Origin: Halobacillus shinanisalinarum
GTDB lineage: Bacteria > Bacillota > Bacilli > Bacillales > Halobacillaceae
Assembly: GCF_022919835.1 (NCBI RefSeq)
Contig: NZ_CP095074.1
Coordinates: forward strand, 1,674,001 to 1,738,000
DNA: 64,000 nucleotides
Reading direction: 5' to 3'
Below the pieces are notes generated by a model. That model ran no database searches. It was given only the letters and a program-made list of their open reading frames with translations, and was not told the origin of the DNA. Every line of letters starts with the position of its first letter. The first letter of the stretch is position 1. Of this stretch, positions 14,869 through 24,105 are shown one piece after another. The position numbers and the translations under genes were made by a program.

Positions 14869-16203
14869 TTATAACTCTATTTGATCAAGCACATTCTGTA
14901 GTTGAGTGATACTTGCATTGACTACGTCTTCATATAAACCTAGTATCAGTTGTCCATATTGATCACCGGGAACAGCCCACTTTCCATTTAAACCTACCCA
15001 ATCCCTCGCACTGCCTCGTGTAACAAGGTCAAAGCGCGGGTCAACTAATACATAGTCGTCTGGTAAAGCTTCAGTGGATGCATAGGCATACAAATGCTGT
15101 ATATGCGCAAGGACTCCCTCTTCAGGTGTTGCAAAACTTGCTCCTGAGTTATCAGGACCTGTGGCACCAATCCCTGCATAATTATTTTGTTCCTCATTAA
15201 CAATTCCCGTAAAACGGAAATAATTCGTTTCATGAAGGGCTTGGGCAAAAGCAATATCGCCTCTAATCCCATAAGCCTCTCCAAAGGTTAAATAGTAATT
15301 TCCCAGCGAAGGAGCATCTGGATTAATGCTGCGGACAAATTGATCCATGTGTTCCGGAGCAAGCGAGACAGAACCTAAGATGCCATATCCCGACACTTCA
15401 GGATTGTCACCTTCCTCCACCTGAATATAAGCATCGCCTATCCCGGCTGCTTTTACCTCTGAAAGTCGCTGGTCTGCATTCGTTCGATTTCTAAAAGCAC
15501 CCGCTTGTACGCGGTACCATGTGCTTCCTGAGACCGATGTTTCACTAATAAAAGCCGGAATGCCCCTGGAATCAAGGTAAGTGACTCGCTCTTCAGCGTT
15601 CTCTTTGACCTGGAAGGAACCAGCAATCACCCTGTACAGCGTTTCGGAAGCGGCCTTTTCAAGATTAAAGGCACGCTCGAGGCCATTTACATGCCCACGG
15701 GCTACTTTTTGACGGTAAGAAGCGTCCGCCAATTTTGCCGCATTGTTTGCATTATCAATAAAGCCATTTTCCGTTAAAAGGGCCGGCATCGCGGATTCCC
15801 TCAACACATGAAAATTGGCCTGTTTCTGGCCGCGGTCTGTTAACTCGTTCACAGCCGTGATCTCATTGTGCATAATATCCTGGTATTGGGCTGTCTGCGA
15901 TGACTCCGACAAACCAACATAAATATAATCCTCGTATCCACGTGCAGAACCATTAAAAGCATTGATGTGAATCGACAAATAATAGTCTGCGTTCCATGCA
16001 TTGGCTTCATTTGTTCGTTGAGTTAGACTCTTAGTCGTGTCCGTTGTTCGGCTCATATTGACGTCAACATCTCGATATTCATTATTCAGAATATCACGGA
16101 TACGTAACGCGATATCCAGGTTAACATTTTTTTCCTGTAACCCATTTCCGGTAGCACCAGGGTCATTCCCTCCGTGCCCCGGATCTAAATATAATTTAAA
16201 CAT
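14869..16203 (-). CDS. Cytoplasmic-type N-acetylmuramoyl-L-alanine amidase with SPOR region and glucosaminidase domain
   Basis: 444 aa. Residues 1-185 are Amidase_3 (zinc ligands in DPGHGG, LQEKN and SIHINA; catalytic Glu in LLTENGFID). Residues 190-275 hold two SPOR-type repeats (LYRVIAGSF, WYRVQAGAF). Residues about 285-444 are a glucosaminidase-like domain (FAQALHETNYF, NNYAGIGATG, GVLAHIQHLYAYAS). There is no signal peptide: the protein begins MFKLYLDPGHGG right after GGGAGG. This resembles the B. subtilis mother-cell lysis enzyme CwlC, with an added second hydrolase. Late-sporulation lysis is inferred. It lies next to the aprX protease gene. Confidence 0.85.
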   Translation of the reverse strand: MFKLYLDPGHGGNDPGATGNGLQEKNVNLDIALRIRDILNNEYRDVDVNMSRTTDTTKSLTQRTNEANAWNADYYLSIHINAFNGSARGYEDYIYVGLSESSQTAQYQDIMHNEITAVNELTDRGQKQANFHVLRESAMPALLTENGFIDNANNAAKLADASYRQKVARGHVNGLERAFNLEKAASETLYRVIAGSFQVKENAEERVTYLDSRGIPAFISETSVSGSTWYRVQAGAFRNRTNADQRLSEVKAAGIGDAYIQVEEGDNPEVSGYGILGSVSLAPEHMDQFVRSINPDAPSLGNYYLTFGEAYGIRGDIAFAQALHETNYFRFTGIVNEEQNNYAGIGATGPDNSGASFATPEEGVLAHIQHLYAYASTEALPDDYVLVDPRFDLVTRGSARDWVGLNGKWAVPGDQYGQLILGLYEDVVNASITQLQNVLDQIEL

Positions 16204-16308
16204 CGTAATACCTCCCTTTCCTTTTTTATAGTTAGCAAAATTATCCTAAATGGTCGAATTTATCAGTAAAGTATTTGTCCAACACCTCCTTCCCCTAAAC
16301 TAGCTTTA

Positions 16309-17625
16309 CTACTCACTATCCGTAGACTCTACAGCCTGTTGGGCATCTAAATATCCAGCACCCTGTACATATTCCGGCAATCCTTTATCCACTGCGCTTT
16401 CAAGAAGTCGCTGCTTCACCTGGTCAGGTGTAAACTCTGGATAAACCTGGAGGATAAGCGCCGCTACCCCAGCACAGATCGGAGTCGCCATCGATGTTCC
16501 TGATAAAGAAAAATAATCATCCTCGACTCGACTCGATTTCGACGTTTTGTCAAGGAAAGATCCAGGTGCTCTTAAGGAGACAATGTTTACGCCAGGAGCT
16601 AGTAAATCCGGCTTCGATTCCTCCCCGCAAGCAGGGCCGCGACTTGAGAACGGTGCAATTTCTTCATCAGTACGATTAATCGTATTCTGGTCATCCATTG
16701 CCCCGACCGTTACAACCTTCGAGCTGATACCTGGGGTGCCAATCGTTCGTTGGTCAGGCCCTGAGTTTCCAGCAGCTACACAAACAACAATCCCGCTTTC
16801 CCATGCTTGATCTACAATTTGAACAAGCGGATCGTTACAATCTGACTCATCTGCTGCTGCACCCAAAGATAAGGAGATCACATCGATTTTGTGCTCTTCC
16901 TTATGGTCAATACACCATTGAATACCGGAAACGATCGTTGAGAGAGAGCCTGAACCCATATTGTTCAGTACCTTCACCCCAATAATCCCAGACTCAGGAG
17001 CAGACCCACGGTACTTCAAATTCGAAGAAAACCCATTACCAGCTGCATCTCCAGCGCAATGAGTACCATGTCCATTATCATCATAAGGTTCAACTTTGTT
17101 GTTAATAAAATCTTTAAAGGCAATGATACGATTCGTTGGCTCCGTTAAATCCGGGTGTGGATGCACACCTGTATCAACGACAGCAATATTAACACCTTTA
17201 CCCGTAATCCCGTTGTCATTCAATTGTTTTGCATGAACAGAGGGCGAAGCCACATCCATCAAGGCCGTCACTTCACGATCATAGTAAATCTTCTTAATCT
17301 GACAGTCATCGTTAATGAGTTTTTCAATTGTGGCTGCGTTTAAGACCGCCGAACAACTAGATGTGCTCGGAAACTCATGGACGATCTTGCATTTACTATC
17401 CGCATTAATATGATCATGAGCCTTCGTTAACCCTGAATACATTTGTTCAAATTCAATAATCACGGGAAACTTCTTCGCTTTCTTCAATCTATTTTCAATC
17501 GGACGGTGTAAAAAACAAGGCGTACTGCGTAAAGGACGATATAAATGAACTAACCTCTGTCGCAGTTCTTTGTCAAATTTTTCACCATGGTTTCGGGTAA
17601 GTTGAATCATAGAGAATCCTAACAT
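16309..17625 (-). CDS. aprX: AprX-like subtilisin family serine protease
   Basis: 438 aa, the length of B. subtilis AprX. No signal peptide, as expected for an intracellular or unconventional subtilase. Catalytic Asp151 (VVDTGVHPHPDL), His186 (NGHGTHCAGD) and Ser in SGTSMATP near residue 377; the oxyanion Asn is in VAAGNSGP. N-terminal 115 residues are the family-specific prodomain. ATG with AAGGAGG at 7 nt. Same strand as the amidase gene downstream. Confidence 0.9.
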   Translation of the reverse strand: MLGFSMIQLTRNHGEKFDKELRQRLVHLYRPLRSTPCFLHRPIENRLKKAKKFPVIIEFEQMYSGLTKAHDHINADSKCKIVHEFPSTSSCSAVLNAATIEKLINDDCQIKKIYYDREVTALMDVASPSVHAKQLNDNGITGKGVNIAVVDTGVHPHPDLTEPTNRIIAFKDFINNKVEPYDDNGHGTHCAGDAAGNGFSSNLKYRGSAPESGIIGVKVLNNMGSGSLSTIVSGIQWCIDHKEEHKIDVISLSLGAAADESDCNDPLVQIVDQAWESGIVVCVAAGNSGPDQRTIGTPGISSKVVTVGAMDDQNTINRTDEEIAPFSSRGPACGEESKPDLLAPGVNIVSLRAPGSFLDKTSKSSRVEDDYFSLSGTSMATPICAGVAALILQVYPEFTPDQVKQRLLESAVDKGLPEYVQGAGYLDAQQAVESTDSE

Positions 17626-17874
17626 TCTACCACCTCCTTTTTATCTTAATGCTGTATTCTATGTTTTTTTGAAAAAGAGATGGCGGTATTTAACGGAGAT
17701 AATAGCAAAAAAGGCGCTTGTCTAATAGAAAAGAGTATACTAAGTGGGAAAATGATAGGGCGCTGGACTAGAGGTTATTTATACGATTGGCGAGGAGAAG
17801 TTCGAAGCCGATTGTTTTTTATTATAAAAAAGTCTTAAGGCGGTATCACGTGAGATTTATGCTTCCTCAATCAT

Positions 17875-17900
17875 AAAAAGCCGCCCAAGTAGGACGGCTT
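17875..17900 (-). terminator. Terminator of fabZ
   Basis: Minus-strand AAGCCGTCC and GGGCGGCTT around TACTT, followed by TTTAT. Confidence 0.85.
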
Positions 17901-17909
17901 ACGCGATCA

Positions 17910-18332
17910 TTATTTAAGGGCGAACATGATTTCCGTTTCGCAGGCAGTTTCGCCATCAACCGTGGCAATCGCTTTACCTTTGCCGATCGGTCCTTTAAGG
18001 CGGACGATTTCGACTTCGAGTTTAAGACGGTCGCCTGGTTTGACTTGACGCTTGAAGCGGCATTTGTCAATTCCAGTAAAAAAGGCGAGTTTGCCCTGAT
18101 TTTCCTCTTTTTTCAACATAGCGACAGCACCCATTTGAGCAAGGGCCTCAGTGATGAGCACACCCGGCATCACAGGGTAGTCAGGGAAATGGCCCTGGAA
18201 GAAGGGTTCGTTTGCGGTAACATTTTTATAACCAACAGCGCGTTTGCCTTCTTCGATTTCTTCCACCTGGTCGATTAATAGGAATGGGTAACGGTGCGGA
18301 ATAATTTCTTTGATTGCTTGAATATCCAGCAT
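17910..18332 (-). CDS. fabZ: 3-hydroxyacyl-ACP dehydratase FabZ
   Basis: 140 aa, full length. Dehydrates beta-hydroxyacyl-ACP in type II fatty acid elongation. Catalytic His48 in [13 protein letters not shown] and Glu62 in EALAQMG are visible. ATG with AAAGGAG at 7 nt. Own promoter and terminator, so monocistronic. In B. subtilis this gene (ywpB) also follows the mbl-flhO-flhP block. Confidence 0.95.
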   Translation of the reverse strand: MLDIQAIKEIIPHRYPFLLIDQVEEIEEGKRAVGYKNVTANEPFFQGHFPDYPVMPGVLITEALAQMGAVAMLKKEENQGKLAFFTGIDKCRFKRQVKPGDRLKLEVEIVRLKGPIGKGKAIATVDGETACETEIMFALK

Positions 18333-18363
18333 AGGAAAGCTCCTTTCAGTACAAACTATCCTT

Positions 18364-18392
18364 ATTATACTGGCATCTTATCCATTCGACAA
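18364..18392 (-). promoter_or_regulatory. Sigma-A promoter of fabZ
   Basis: Minus strand TTGTCG, 17 nt, TATAAT, ending 32 nt before the start codon. Confidence 0.75.
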
Positions 18393-18568
18393 AAATTTTC
18401 ATGAAAAATTCTAAGAGCCTTGTCAGTCACGACACAAGATGTTCGAGTAAGTCTGAGCGTACCTTGCAGGAGACGAGAGCAATGGAATTATGATTTCAAA
18501 CGCCTGGCTGCTCGCACTAAATGTGGTGATGCGGGCTTACTCAGAGAATAAGATAAGGAGGTTCTCAC

Positions 18569-18715
18569 ATGCTTTGGACCATTTTAATCATTTTACTAGC
18601 TTTATGGCTGTTTGGTGTCATTATCGACATTGCCGGCGGGCTGATACACTTATTGCTTGTCGTTGCACTCGTGGTTTTTCTAATTCGAATTTTTCGCAAA
18701 CGCGGGCGGCATTAG
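18569..18715 (+). CDS. Lmo0937-family small membrane protein, 48 aa
   Basis: MLWTILIILLALWLFGVIID, then IAGGLIHLLLVVALVVFLIR and a basic tail FRKRGRH. Two short hydrophobic helices joined by GGLIHLLL, the hallmark of this widespread Firmicute family, which in Listeria is stress-induced. ATG with AAGGAGG upstream. Short, single gene on the plus strand; function unknown. Confidence 0.85.
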   Translation: MLWTILIILLALWLFGVIIDIAGGLIHLLLVVALVVFLIRIFRKRGRH

Positions 18716-18776
18716 CAGGCAGACGATCCTTGTAAGAATGGAGCCGTGCGGCTGGAACGACTGCCTTGTTAGGATT

Positions 18777-18866
18777 AATTGCACAAAATATTGAATAATT
18801 GCACGTAATTTTTATTAATTGCACGAAAAACCGGATAATTGCACATTTTATGGAATAATTGCATAT
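18777..18866. repeat. 20-bp-period array, word TAATTGCAC
   Basis: Word at 18777, 18797, 18817, 18837 and 18857: five units at exactly 20 bp, inverted relative to the 6697 array. It lies between convergent genes, followed by a solo arm of the palindromic repeat at 18909-18925. Confidence 0.85.
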
Positions 18867-18936
18867 TTGCAAATAAAAAACACGATAACCTGCCCACATG
18901 GAATTTACTGGATGACCTGAGGTGGGATTGTTTTAC

Positions 18937-18976
18937 AAAAAAGCGGTGAGGCCATGTGGGGTTTCACCGCTTTTTT
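18937..18976 (-). terminator. Terminator of the methyltransferase gene
   Basis: AAAAAAGCGGTGA pairs with TTCACCGCTTTTTT; U-runs on both strands. Confidence 0.85.
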
Positions 18977-18979
18977 GGG

Positions 18980-20068
18980 TTAGGAGGATTTGGTTAATTG
19001 CCGTGGGGTGCTTAGGGTTTGTTCGTTTTCTTCTGCCTCTTGATAGCGGCCGATTTTCTCCACTTTTATGCTTGGGGTGAGCCAGAATGTATACCAGGAC
19101 CCTTCCTTTATAATCGGATCAAGGTCGAATAAATCAAAGCGGCAGGATTCGGCCAAGCCTTCCAGTTCGGCCACATTTGGTAAGGCGAACAAGTTGGAAT
19201 GGGCGACGAAAAAGCTGTTAAAGGCGGAGGAAAAGGCTTCACCGTGCTCTGTTTCGTTAATCGGTGTGATGGCAGAAATCAGTCCATCTTTTTTCAAGTA
19301 ACTATATAAATGGTTGAGCAGCTGTTCACGAAAGTCTGGCTGGATGTAGTGAAAAATATTGTGCAGCAGGATGACTTCGGGTGAACCGGAATCCTCCGCT
19401 GGCTGCCAATTGGAAACGTCGCCGACTTCAAAGCTGATATTAGGGTAGCCTTCTGATTTGGAGCGGGCTTGGTTGACGACGTCTGGGTTGATATCGACGC
19501 CTGTCATTTGGACGTTTGGATAATCCTCGGCTAGCTTTCGCAAATACCCACCGTGGCCACAGCCTAAGTCGACGATCGCGTTCACCTGTTGATCGTGTAT
19601 CATCTTTTTTATTTTTTTAATCGCAAAATGTTCAATTAGTGCCGAGGTTTCAGCAACGACCTCGCCGTGGCGTTCGTGATCGAAGCGGGCGCGATGGTTG
19701 TTCTTCATATAAGCTGGGTAGTCGAGGAGTGTTGGCATGTGGAGTTCCATCACTTCCTTCAAAAGGGCTTTGACACCGGGGGATGCGTTGTCGCCCATGA
19801 GCGCGGCACAGCGTTTCTTGGATGTGCGGAAGCGGTTGTTGGGGCGCTTTTTCAAGTGTTTGACCGCGACTCCGACGCGAACCCAGGAGGAGAGCAGGTC
19901 GTGAGCAAAGCCGGTTTCGCTCGCGACGTCAGTGACGGTTTTCGCTTTGGCGAAGTGATCAAATAAGCCGAGTTCTGTGCCTACATAGGCGTGCCACCCT
20001 GGTAAAAATGATTCGTTCTTTTTCATCCATTTTCTTGCTTGCATGGCGGTAACCCATTCGTTCATCAT
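18980..20068 (-). CDS. Class I SAM-dependent methyltransferase
   Basis: 362 aa. An N-terminal helical dimerisation/winged-helix part (1-130) precedes the Rossmann domain: motif I VDLGCGHGGYL, motif II TGVDINPDVV, then GDVSNW and LLHNIFHYI. The layout is that of small-molecule O-methyltransferases of the dimerising type. Substrate unknown. It follows the frameshifted FAD monooxygenase gene on the same strand, with a 63 bp repeat element between, suggesting an old tailoring-enzyme pair. Confidence 0.8.
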   Translation of the reverse strand: MMNEWVTAMQARKWMKKNESFLPGWHAYVGTELGLFDHFAKAKTVTDVASETGFAHDLLSSWVRVGVAVKHLKKRPNNRFRTSKKRCAALMGDNASPGVKALLKEVMELHMPTLLDYPAYMKNNHRARFDHERHGEVVAETSALIEHFAIKKIKKMIHDQQVNAIVDLGCGHGGYLRKLAEDYPNVQMTGVDINPDVVNQARSKSEGYPNISFEVGDVSNWQPAEDSGSPEVILLHNIFHYIQPDFREQLLNHLYSYLKKDGLISAITPINETEHGEAFSSAFNSFFVAHSNLFALPNVAELEGLAESCRFDLFDLDPIIKEGSWYTFWLTPSIKVEKIGRYQEAEENEQTLSTPRQLTKSS

Positions 20069-20093
20069 ATTACACCTTCCCTTTCTAGAGGTT

Positions 20094-20156
20094 GTTCAAA
20101 AATTCACCAAATGTAAGCGGCGAACCTCTTCGTTCTCATTTGGAAACTTTTTGAAC
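20094..20156. repeat. GTTCAAAAA...CTTTTTGAAC MITE-like element, 63 bp
   Basis: Terminal inverted repeats enclose about 44 bp. The left part (TCACCAAATG, GCGGCGAACCTCTTCGTT) and the right part match both ends of the 204 bp element at 62163, so this looks like an internally deleted copy. It sits between the monooxygenase pseudogene and the methyltransferase gene. Confidence 0.65.
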
Positions 20157-20165
20157 ACTCACTTC

Positions 20166-21475
20166 TTATGTTCTCCACGGGTAATCCTCCGCTTCACTGA
20201 ACAGAAACTGCCGTTGTTTGCGATCGCTCACTCTCTTGCTGCGGGCGGGAAGGATACTCCCCTGGATCGCTCGATCGAACAGTGTGAACTTCCATTTTCC
20301 GAGACCTGATATATTTAACATTTGCTTGACATGGAGCTGGTCGTCGTCATACATCCGCTGAACGGCGCGCATGCGGATATTGCGCCACCATTGGTATGGA
20401 ACCGAGTAGACCAATGCTGACAAATGGCTCAGGTTTAGCAAAAATTCAACCCGAGGTTTGCGCACGTCCTCGTAGTAGTGCAAGTGATCATGGTAGGGAA
20501 CATCGTTTTCCTTACACCAGGCCAGCAGTTCACCGAGCACGTCCGCATCTTGAATAGCGAGGTTCATTCCCTCCCCGGCCATCGGATGGACGGTATGGGC
20601 GGCATCGCCAATCAACGCAAGATTCCCTTTATAATAGCGATCGATATGATACGTAAACGGGATCATCAGCTGCACGGCTTTCCAGTTTTGTATGGCCCGC
20701 ACGCCTTGTGCGAGTTCTGGTTCTAATTCACTATATGCCTGATAAAGTTGCTCAAGACCATGCTCTTTCACTTGTTTAAACGTTCCCGCTTTGATCAGAA
20801 ACACCGTGCGTACTTCGTCGTCCGGCAGTGGGAACAATCCGAGAAAATCACTCGCTGTCGTAATGATTTTTCCTTTCGTGAAGTCGCTCGGCCTTGGGAT
20901 CGTCACCGTGAGAAAATGATGATTGTAATCCTTCCGCTTGACCCAAACATCCATGGCATCACGTGTCGGCGAACTGCGCCCTTCTGCCCCACGTAAACAT
21001 GTGCCTCCACATACTTGATGGACTTCTGCTGCCTTACTTTTGCCCGACCATTTTCAAATCCGAGAAACCGAGCACCTGATAAGTAATGGAAATATTTCTG
21101 ATAAGCGGTGCCTTTTTCTTGCAAAATTTCCTTCGTTGTTTCATGTGGAACCATTAGGGCGTGATCATAGCTGCTCGCCACCCGACTATAATTGAGCTCC
21201 GTTAATTTGAGCTCCTCTGGCCGGGCATCCGTCTGGCGGTTGATCTCCAGAAAACGAAGCTGATCAATCACATGCCCGCTCGCTTCCGTTTCCGGGAGCA
21301 CCCCGAGCCGATCCAAAATCGCCAGCGTCTTCGGCTGTAGCAGCTCTCCTTTATAGGCAGACGACTTTTTCGCCAGCTGCTCCGCCACCGTCACATGCAC
21401 ACCGCGGCTCGCCAGCTTAACAGCCAGGGCTAAGCCACCCACTCCGCCGCCGGCAATGAATACATCTGTCTTCAA
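20166..21475 (-). pseudogene. FAD-dependent monooxygenase, frameshifted
   Basis: Two overlapping frames together give one about 435-aa flavin monooxygenase. The first frame has the N-terminal FAD motif VFIAGGGVGGLALAVKLASRG and runs to AHVYV near 20991. The second has GAEGRSSPTRDAMDVW and GDAAHTVHPMAGEGMNLAIQ. The switch falls at a run of four C at 20987-20990 (minus-strand TGGGGCAG); one extra G would restore YVGAEGRSS. Either the gene is inactivated, or the read has a homopolymer error. Start is probably TTG at 21475 with GGGAGG 9 nt upstream. Confidence 0.8.
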
Positions 21476-21590
21476 AAGTCGCACCCTCCCTTGTTGCTTC
21501 TATAACTGAGTAGTTCCACAAATCACGAATCAGAAAACCTTCTTGACCAACCAGGCGGCTTTTTCCTTATTGAAGCTTTATTTTGGTTAA

Positions 21591-21641
21591 GGAACAATCC
21601 TTTGGAGTTAGAGAACAATCATGCGAGGATCGGGAACAATC
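21591..21641. repeat. 21-bp-period array, word GAACAATC (left flank of exported-protein gene)
   Basis: GAACAATC at 21592, 21613 and 21634, exactly 21 bp apart. The same word forms a longer array on the other side of the next gene. Confidence 0.75.
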
Positions 21642-21733
21642 ACCACCCGGACATTAGCAAATTTTGAGGATAACTATCCTACCTTGACTAATAATAATCA
21701 AGAAGCAAGTTACACATACAGGAGGCCATACAA

Positions 21734-22507
21734 GTGAAGTTTTTTGGTAAAATCATTCTTACCTTGCTAGTGGTGATTACAAGCCTTGGCATGAATTCAA
21801 ACGTTCAGGCTGCGGCAAAAGAGGACGCATTAAATGCTGTTGTTCAATTCCTAACTGCTCAGAAAAACTGTGACGCCGATGAAATGATGAAAACATCCGA
21901 ACATTCACAGAAGATTCGTAACGTCAAAGAGTTTTATACTGGATTTTGTAAATCACACCCTCTGCAAGAAGCGAAAATTACAGATCTCAGTATGGTGAAT
22001 GACACGACAGCCATCGTCTCGACGCATTCCACCTACAAAGATTTTATCGCGATCGGCACAATGCCTGTCGTCAACAAAGACGGAAAATGGAAAATCATTA
22101 GAGGTGTTGCCGACCCTGGGTATGTTGAGTTCTCGGACAAGACGAACACAAATTCAACAGAAAAGCAAGTCCAACAAGCCATCCAGGAGTACACGGAAGC
22201 GATAAATTCAGACAATGTAAAGAAAATGAAAAAGTATATCAAAACATTATCTAAAACCAACACGAAACAACTTGACAACCACCTCAAGGCATCGGCTAAA
22301 GGCCCAGCCCCGGAAGTGAAAGCCCTTGGCGTCAGAATGATTTCAGATTCCGTAGCCATGGCTCACATAGAAAAGAAATACGATCATTTTCGTTCCACAA
22401 GCAACGTGATTCTTTGCAAGGAAGACGATCAATGGAAGATTGTCTTTGGCAGTCACCTGGAGAATGCCATGATTCCTACAAGCGAGAAAATAGTAGAAGT
22501 TAAATAA
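21734..22507 (+). CDS. Exported protein with two NTF2-like repeats
   Basis: 257 aa, signal peptide ending NVQAAA. Two related segments (about 28-130 and 142-250) share the pattern of a helical half then strands ending WKII(R/V)G / WKIVFGS, as in small NTF2/SnoaL-like folds found in secreted Bacillus proteins. Two cysteines in the first half. GTG start with AGGAGG 8 nt upstream. Function unknown. The gene is framed on both sides by GAACAATC arrays. Confidence 0.7.
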   Translation: MKFFGKIILTLLVVITSLGMNSNVQAAAKEDALNAVVQFLTAQKNCDADEMMKTSEHSQKIRNVKEFYTGFCKSHPLQEAKITDLSMVNDTTAIVSTHSTYKDFIAIGTMPVVNKDGKWKIIRGVADPGYVEFSDKTNTNSTEKQVQQAIQEYTEAINSDNVKKMKKYIKTLSKTNTKQLDNHLKASAKGPAPEVKALGVRMISDSVAMAHIEKKYDHFRSTSNVILCKEDDQWKIVFGSHLENAMIPTSEKIVEVK

Positions 22508-22515
22508 TCGTTAGA

Positions 22516-22632
22516 GAACAATCTTTCGGAGTTAGGGACCAATCATCGATCGTTAATAAGGAACAACTTTGCGGAGTTCGGAAACAATCACCGACCGTTA
22601 GAGGACAACCCGATCAAGATAGGGAATAATCC
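22516..22632. repeat. About 21-bp-period array, word GAACAATC (right flank)
   Basis: GAACAATC or close variants at about 22516, 22537, 22561, 22582, 22604 and 22624. The first unit begins 8 nt after the stop codon of the exported protein. Confidence 0.75.
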
Positions 22633-22648
22633 TTCCTTATAAAAAGTC

Positions 22649-22684
22649 AAAAAAAGACGCACGAGCCTGGGGGCTTGTGCGTTC
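22649..22684. terminator. Bidirectional terminator
   Basis: GACGCACGAGCC pairs with GGCTTGTGCGTTC; T7 on the minus side ends the epuA-like gene, and the hairpin can also end the plus-strand gene. Confidence 0.8.
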
Positions 22685-22725
22685 TTAACGTGGCTGTCCG
22701 CTCATAGAATAATGAGCACCAGTAA

Positions 22726-22989
22726 TTATTGAGTTTTGGTGATCAGGTTCCAGATGCGCTCCCATGTTGACCAATCGAGGGCATCAAGAGGGTTTCCGTC
22801 ACCGATGACACCATAGCCGACAATGAGTCCGACGAGTAGGGCTAGAGCACTTAGGAAGAGGACGATGATGATTCGCAGCCAAATGGGCAGGATGCGGCGG
22901 CGTTGTTTTCTTCTTCCTTTTTCTTTGGTTCCATGTTTGTGCTGTTTGCGCAACTGTTTTTTCTCTTGTTTGTTTGCATCTGTCGGCAT
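22726..22989 (-). CDS. EpuA-family (DNA-directed RNA polymerase subunit beta-annotated) membrane protein
   Basis: 87 aa: a 34-residue very basic cytoplasmic N-terminus (KKQLRKQHKH...RRKQRRR), one TM helix (IWLRIIIVLFLSALALLVGL), then VGYGVIGDGNPLDAL, the signature of the EpuA family. Databases often mislabel these as RNA polymerase beta; nothing supports that function. Position after flhP is conserved in bacilli. Own terminator. Confidence 0.8.
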   Translation of the reverse strand: MPTDANKQEKKQLRKQHKHGTKEKGRRKQRRRILPIWLRIIIVLFLSALALLVGLIVGYGVIGDGNPLDALDWSTWERIWNLITKTQ

Positions 22990-23009
22990 ATTTGTCTTAC
23001 CCCTTACAT

Positions 23010-23897
23010 TTATGATCTAAGCTGGCTGATGAGTCCCATCATTTGATCGCTTGTTGAGATCGAGCGTGCGTTAAATTGATAGGCGCGCTGGGCCATCAGC
23101 ATGTCTGTCATTTGTTTTGATGTATCAACGTTAGATACTTCGATCGTTCCGCTTTGAACTTGTCCGTCCGCGTTTGCGATGATTCCGTCTCCTACTATAT
23201 CAGCATTGTCCGGAAGACGAAAGCGATTGTTTCCGGCCGCTTCAAGCATGCGTGGACGGATGGCTTCAACAATTCCAAGTTGGGCTTCGACGGCCTCAAT
23301 CCCGTTTCTGTTAATGAGGATCGCGCCGTCTTTGCGAATGTGCATGCCGTCTATGTTGTCAGCGAACTGAATGGGTTCACCATCTTCCCCTAAAACAGGC
23401 AGGCCATCAGCATTTGTCAGCAGCATTTGGCCGTTGTTCAACGGGTTAAGGTAAAAGTTACCTGAACGGGTATAATTTGTTTCGAGTCCGTTTTCTGTCG
23501 TTACTTGTAATTGAAACAGATGATGGTCTTCAAGTAAAGCAACGTCTAAGGACCGGTCTGTCTTCTGCAGATTGCCCTGGCTCAGGTCAATGTTCGTGTG
23601 GGCCAGTCTGGCTCCTGCTCCGCTGCGTATGCCGTCTGGTGTCAGCCTGTATGGGCCAGCGTTCTGATTGGCTGCTTCTTGATTAGCAGCCCCCTGATTG
23701 GCAGTGTCCAGGTTAGCGGCTTCGTTTATCCCCTCATCAGATAGGTTGTCGATTTGCTGTAAAAGCAAGGAGGAAAAATCGGCCTGCCTGCTCTTGTAAC
23801 CGGGGGTATTTGTGTTGGCCAGGTTGTGGCCGATGATGTCGAGTTTATGCTGAATCTGCCCCATCGTTACAGAGGCTTGTATCATCGATCGATTCAT
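23010..23897 (-). CDS. flhP: Flagellar hook-basal body protein FlhP
   Basis: 295 aa of the FlgE/F/G rod-hook family: N-terminal LDIIGHNLANTNTPGYKSRQ and C-terminal NVDTSKQMTDMLMAQRAYQF, the helices that polymerise in the rod. An Ala/Asn/Gln-rich insert with AANQ(E/G)A repeats follows residue 55. AAAGGAGAGGGG precedes the ATG. Distal rod component; order mbl-flhO-flhP as in B. subtilis. Confidence 0.9.
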   Translation of the reverse strand: MNRSMIQASVTMGQIQHKLDIIGHNLANTNTPGYKSRQADFSSLLLQQIDNLSDEGINEAANLDTANQGAANQEAANQNAGPYRLTPDGIRSGAGARLAHTNIDLSQGNLQKTDRSLDVALLEDHHLFQLQVTTENGLETNYTRSGNFYLNPLNNGQMLLTNADGLPVLGEDGEPIQFADNIDGMHIRKDGAILINRNGIEAVEAQLGIVEAIRPRMLEAAGNNRFRLPDNADIVGDGIIANADGQVQSGTIEVSNVDTSKQMTDMLMAQRAYQFNARSISTSDQMMGLISQLRS

Positions 23898-23929
23898 GGA
23901 GAATCCCCTCTCCTTTATCCTATAACCTG

Positions 23930-24105
23930 ATCTATGTCCTCATCTAACTAGTACCTTATCCTAATTTAGCTGCTATCTCGGCCTATCACGTCATCCTGAA
24001 CTAGCTGTTTATTTCACGGAGTTCTTATTCCAGCCTGGTTTATTTTCTAGCCCAGTTTATTTTTGCTAAACTAGCTTATTTCCTATCCTAACCTGGCTAT
24101 CTCTG
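23930..24105. repeat. Degenerate array, consensus near TCCTAACCTAGCTTATTT
   Basis: Eight imperfect copies of (C)TA(A/G)(A/C)C(T)(A/G)G(C/T)T at spacings of about 12-36 bp between flhO and flhP. The last copy overlaps the final codons and stop of flhO (minus-strand GCCAGGTTAGGATAGG), so the array grades into the coding sequence. Confidence 0.5.
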
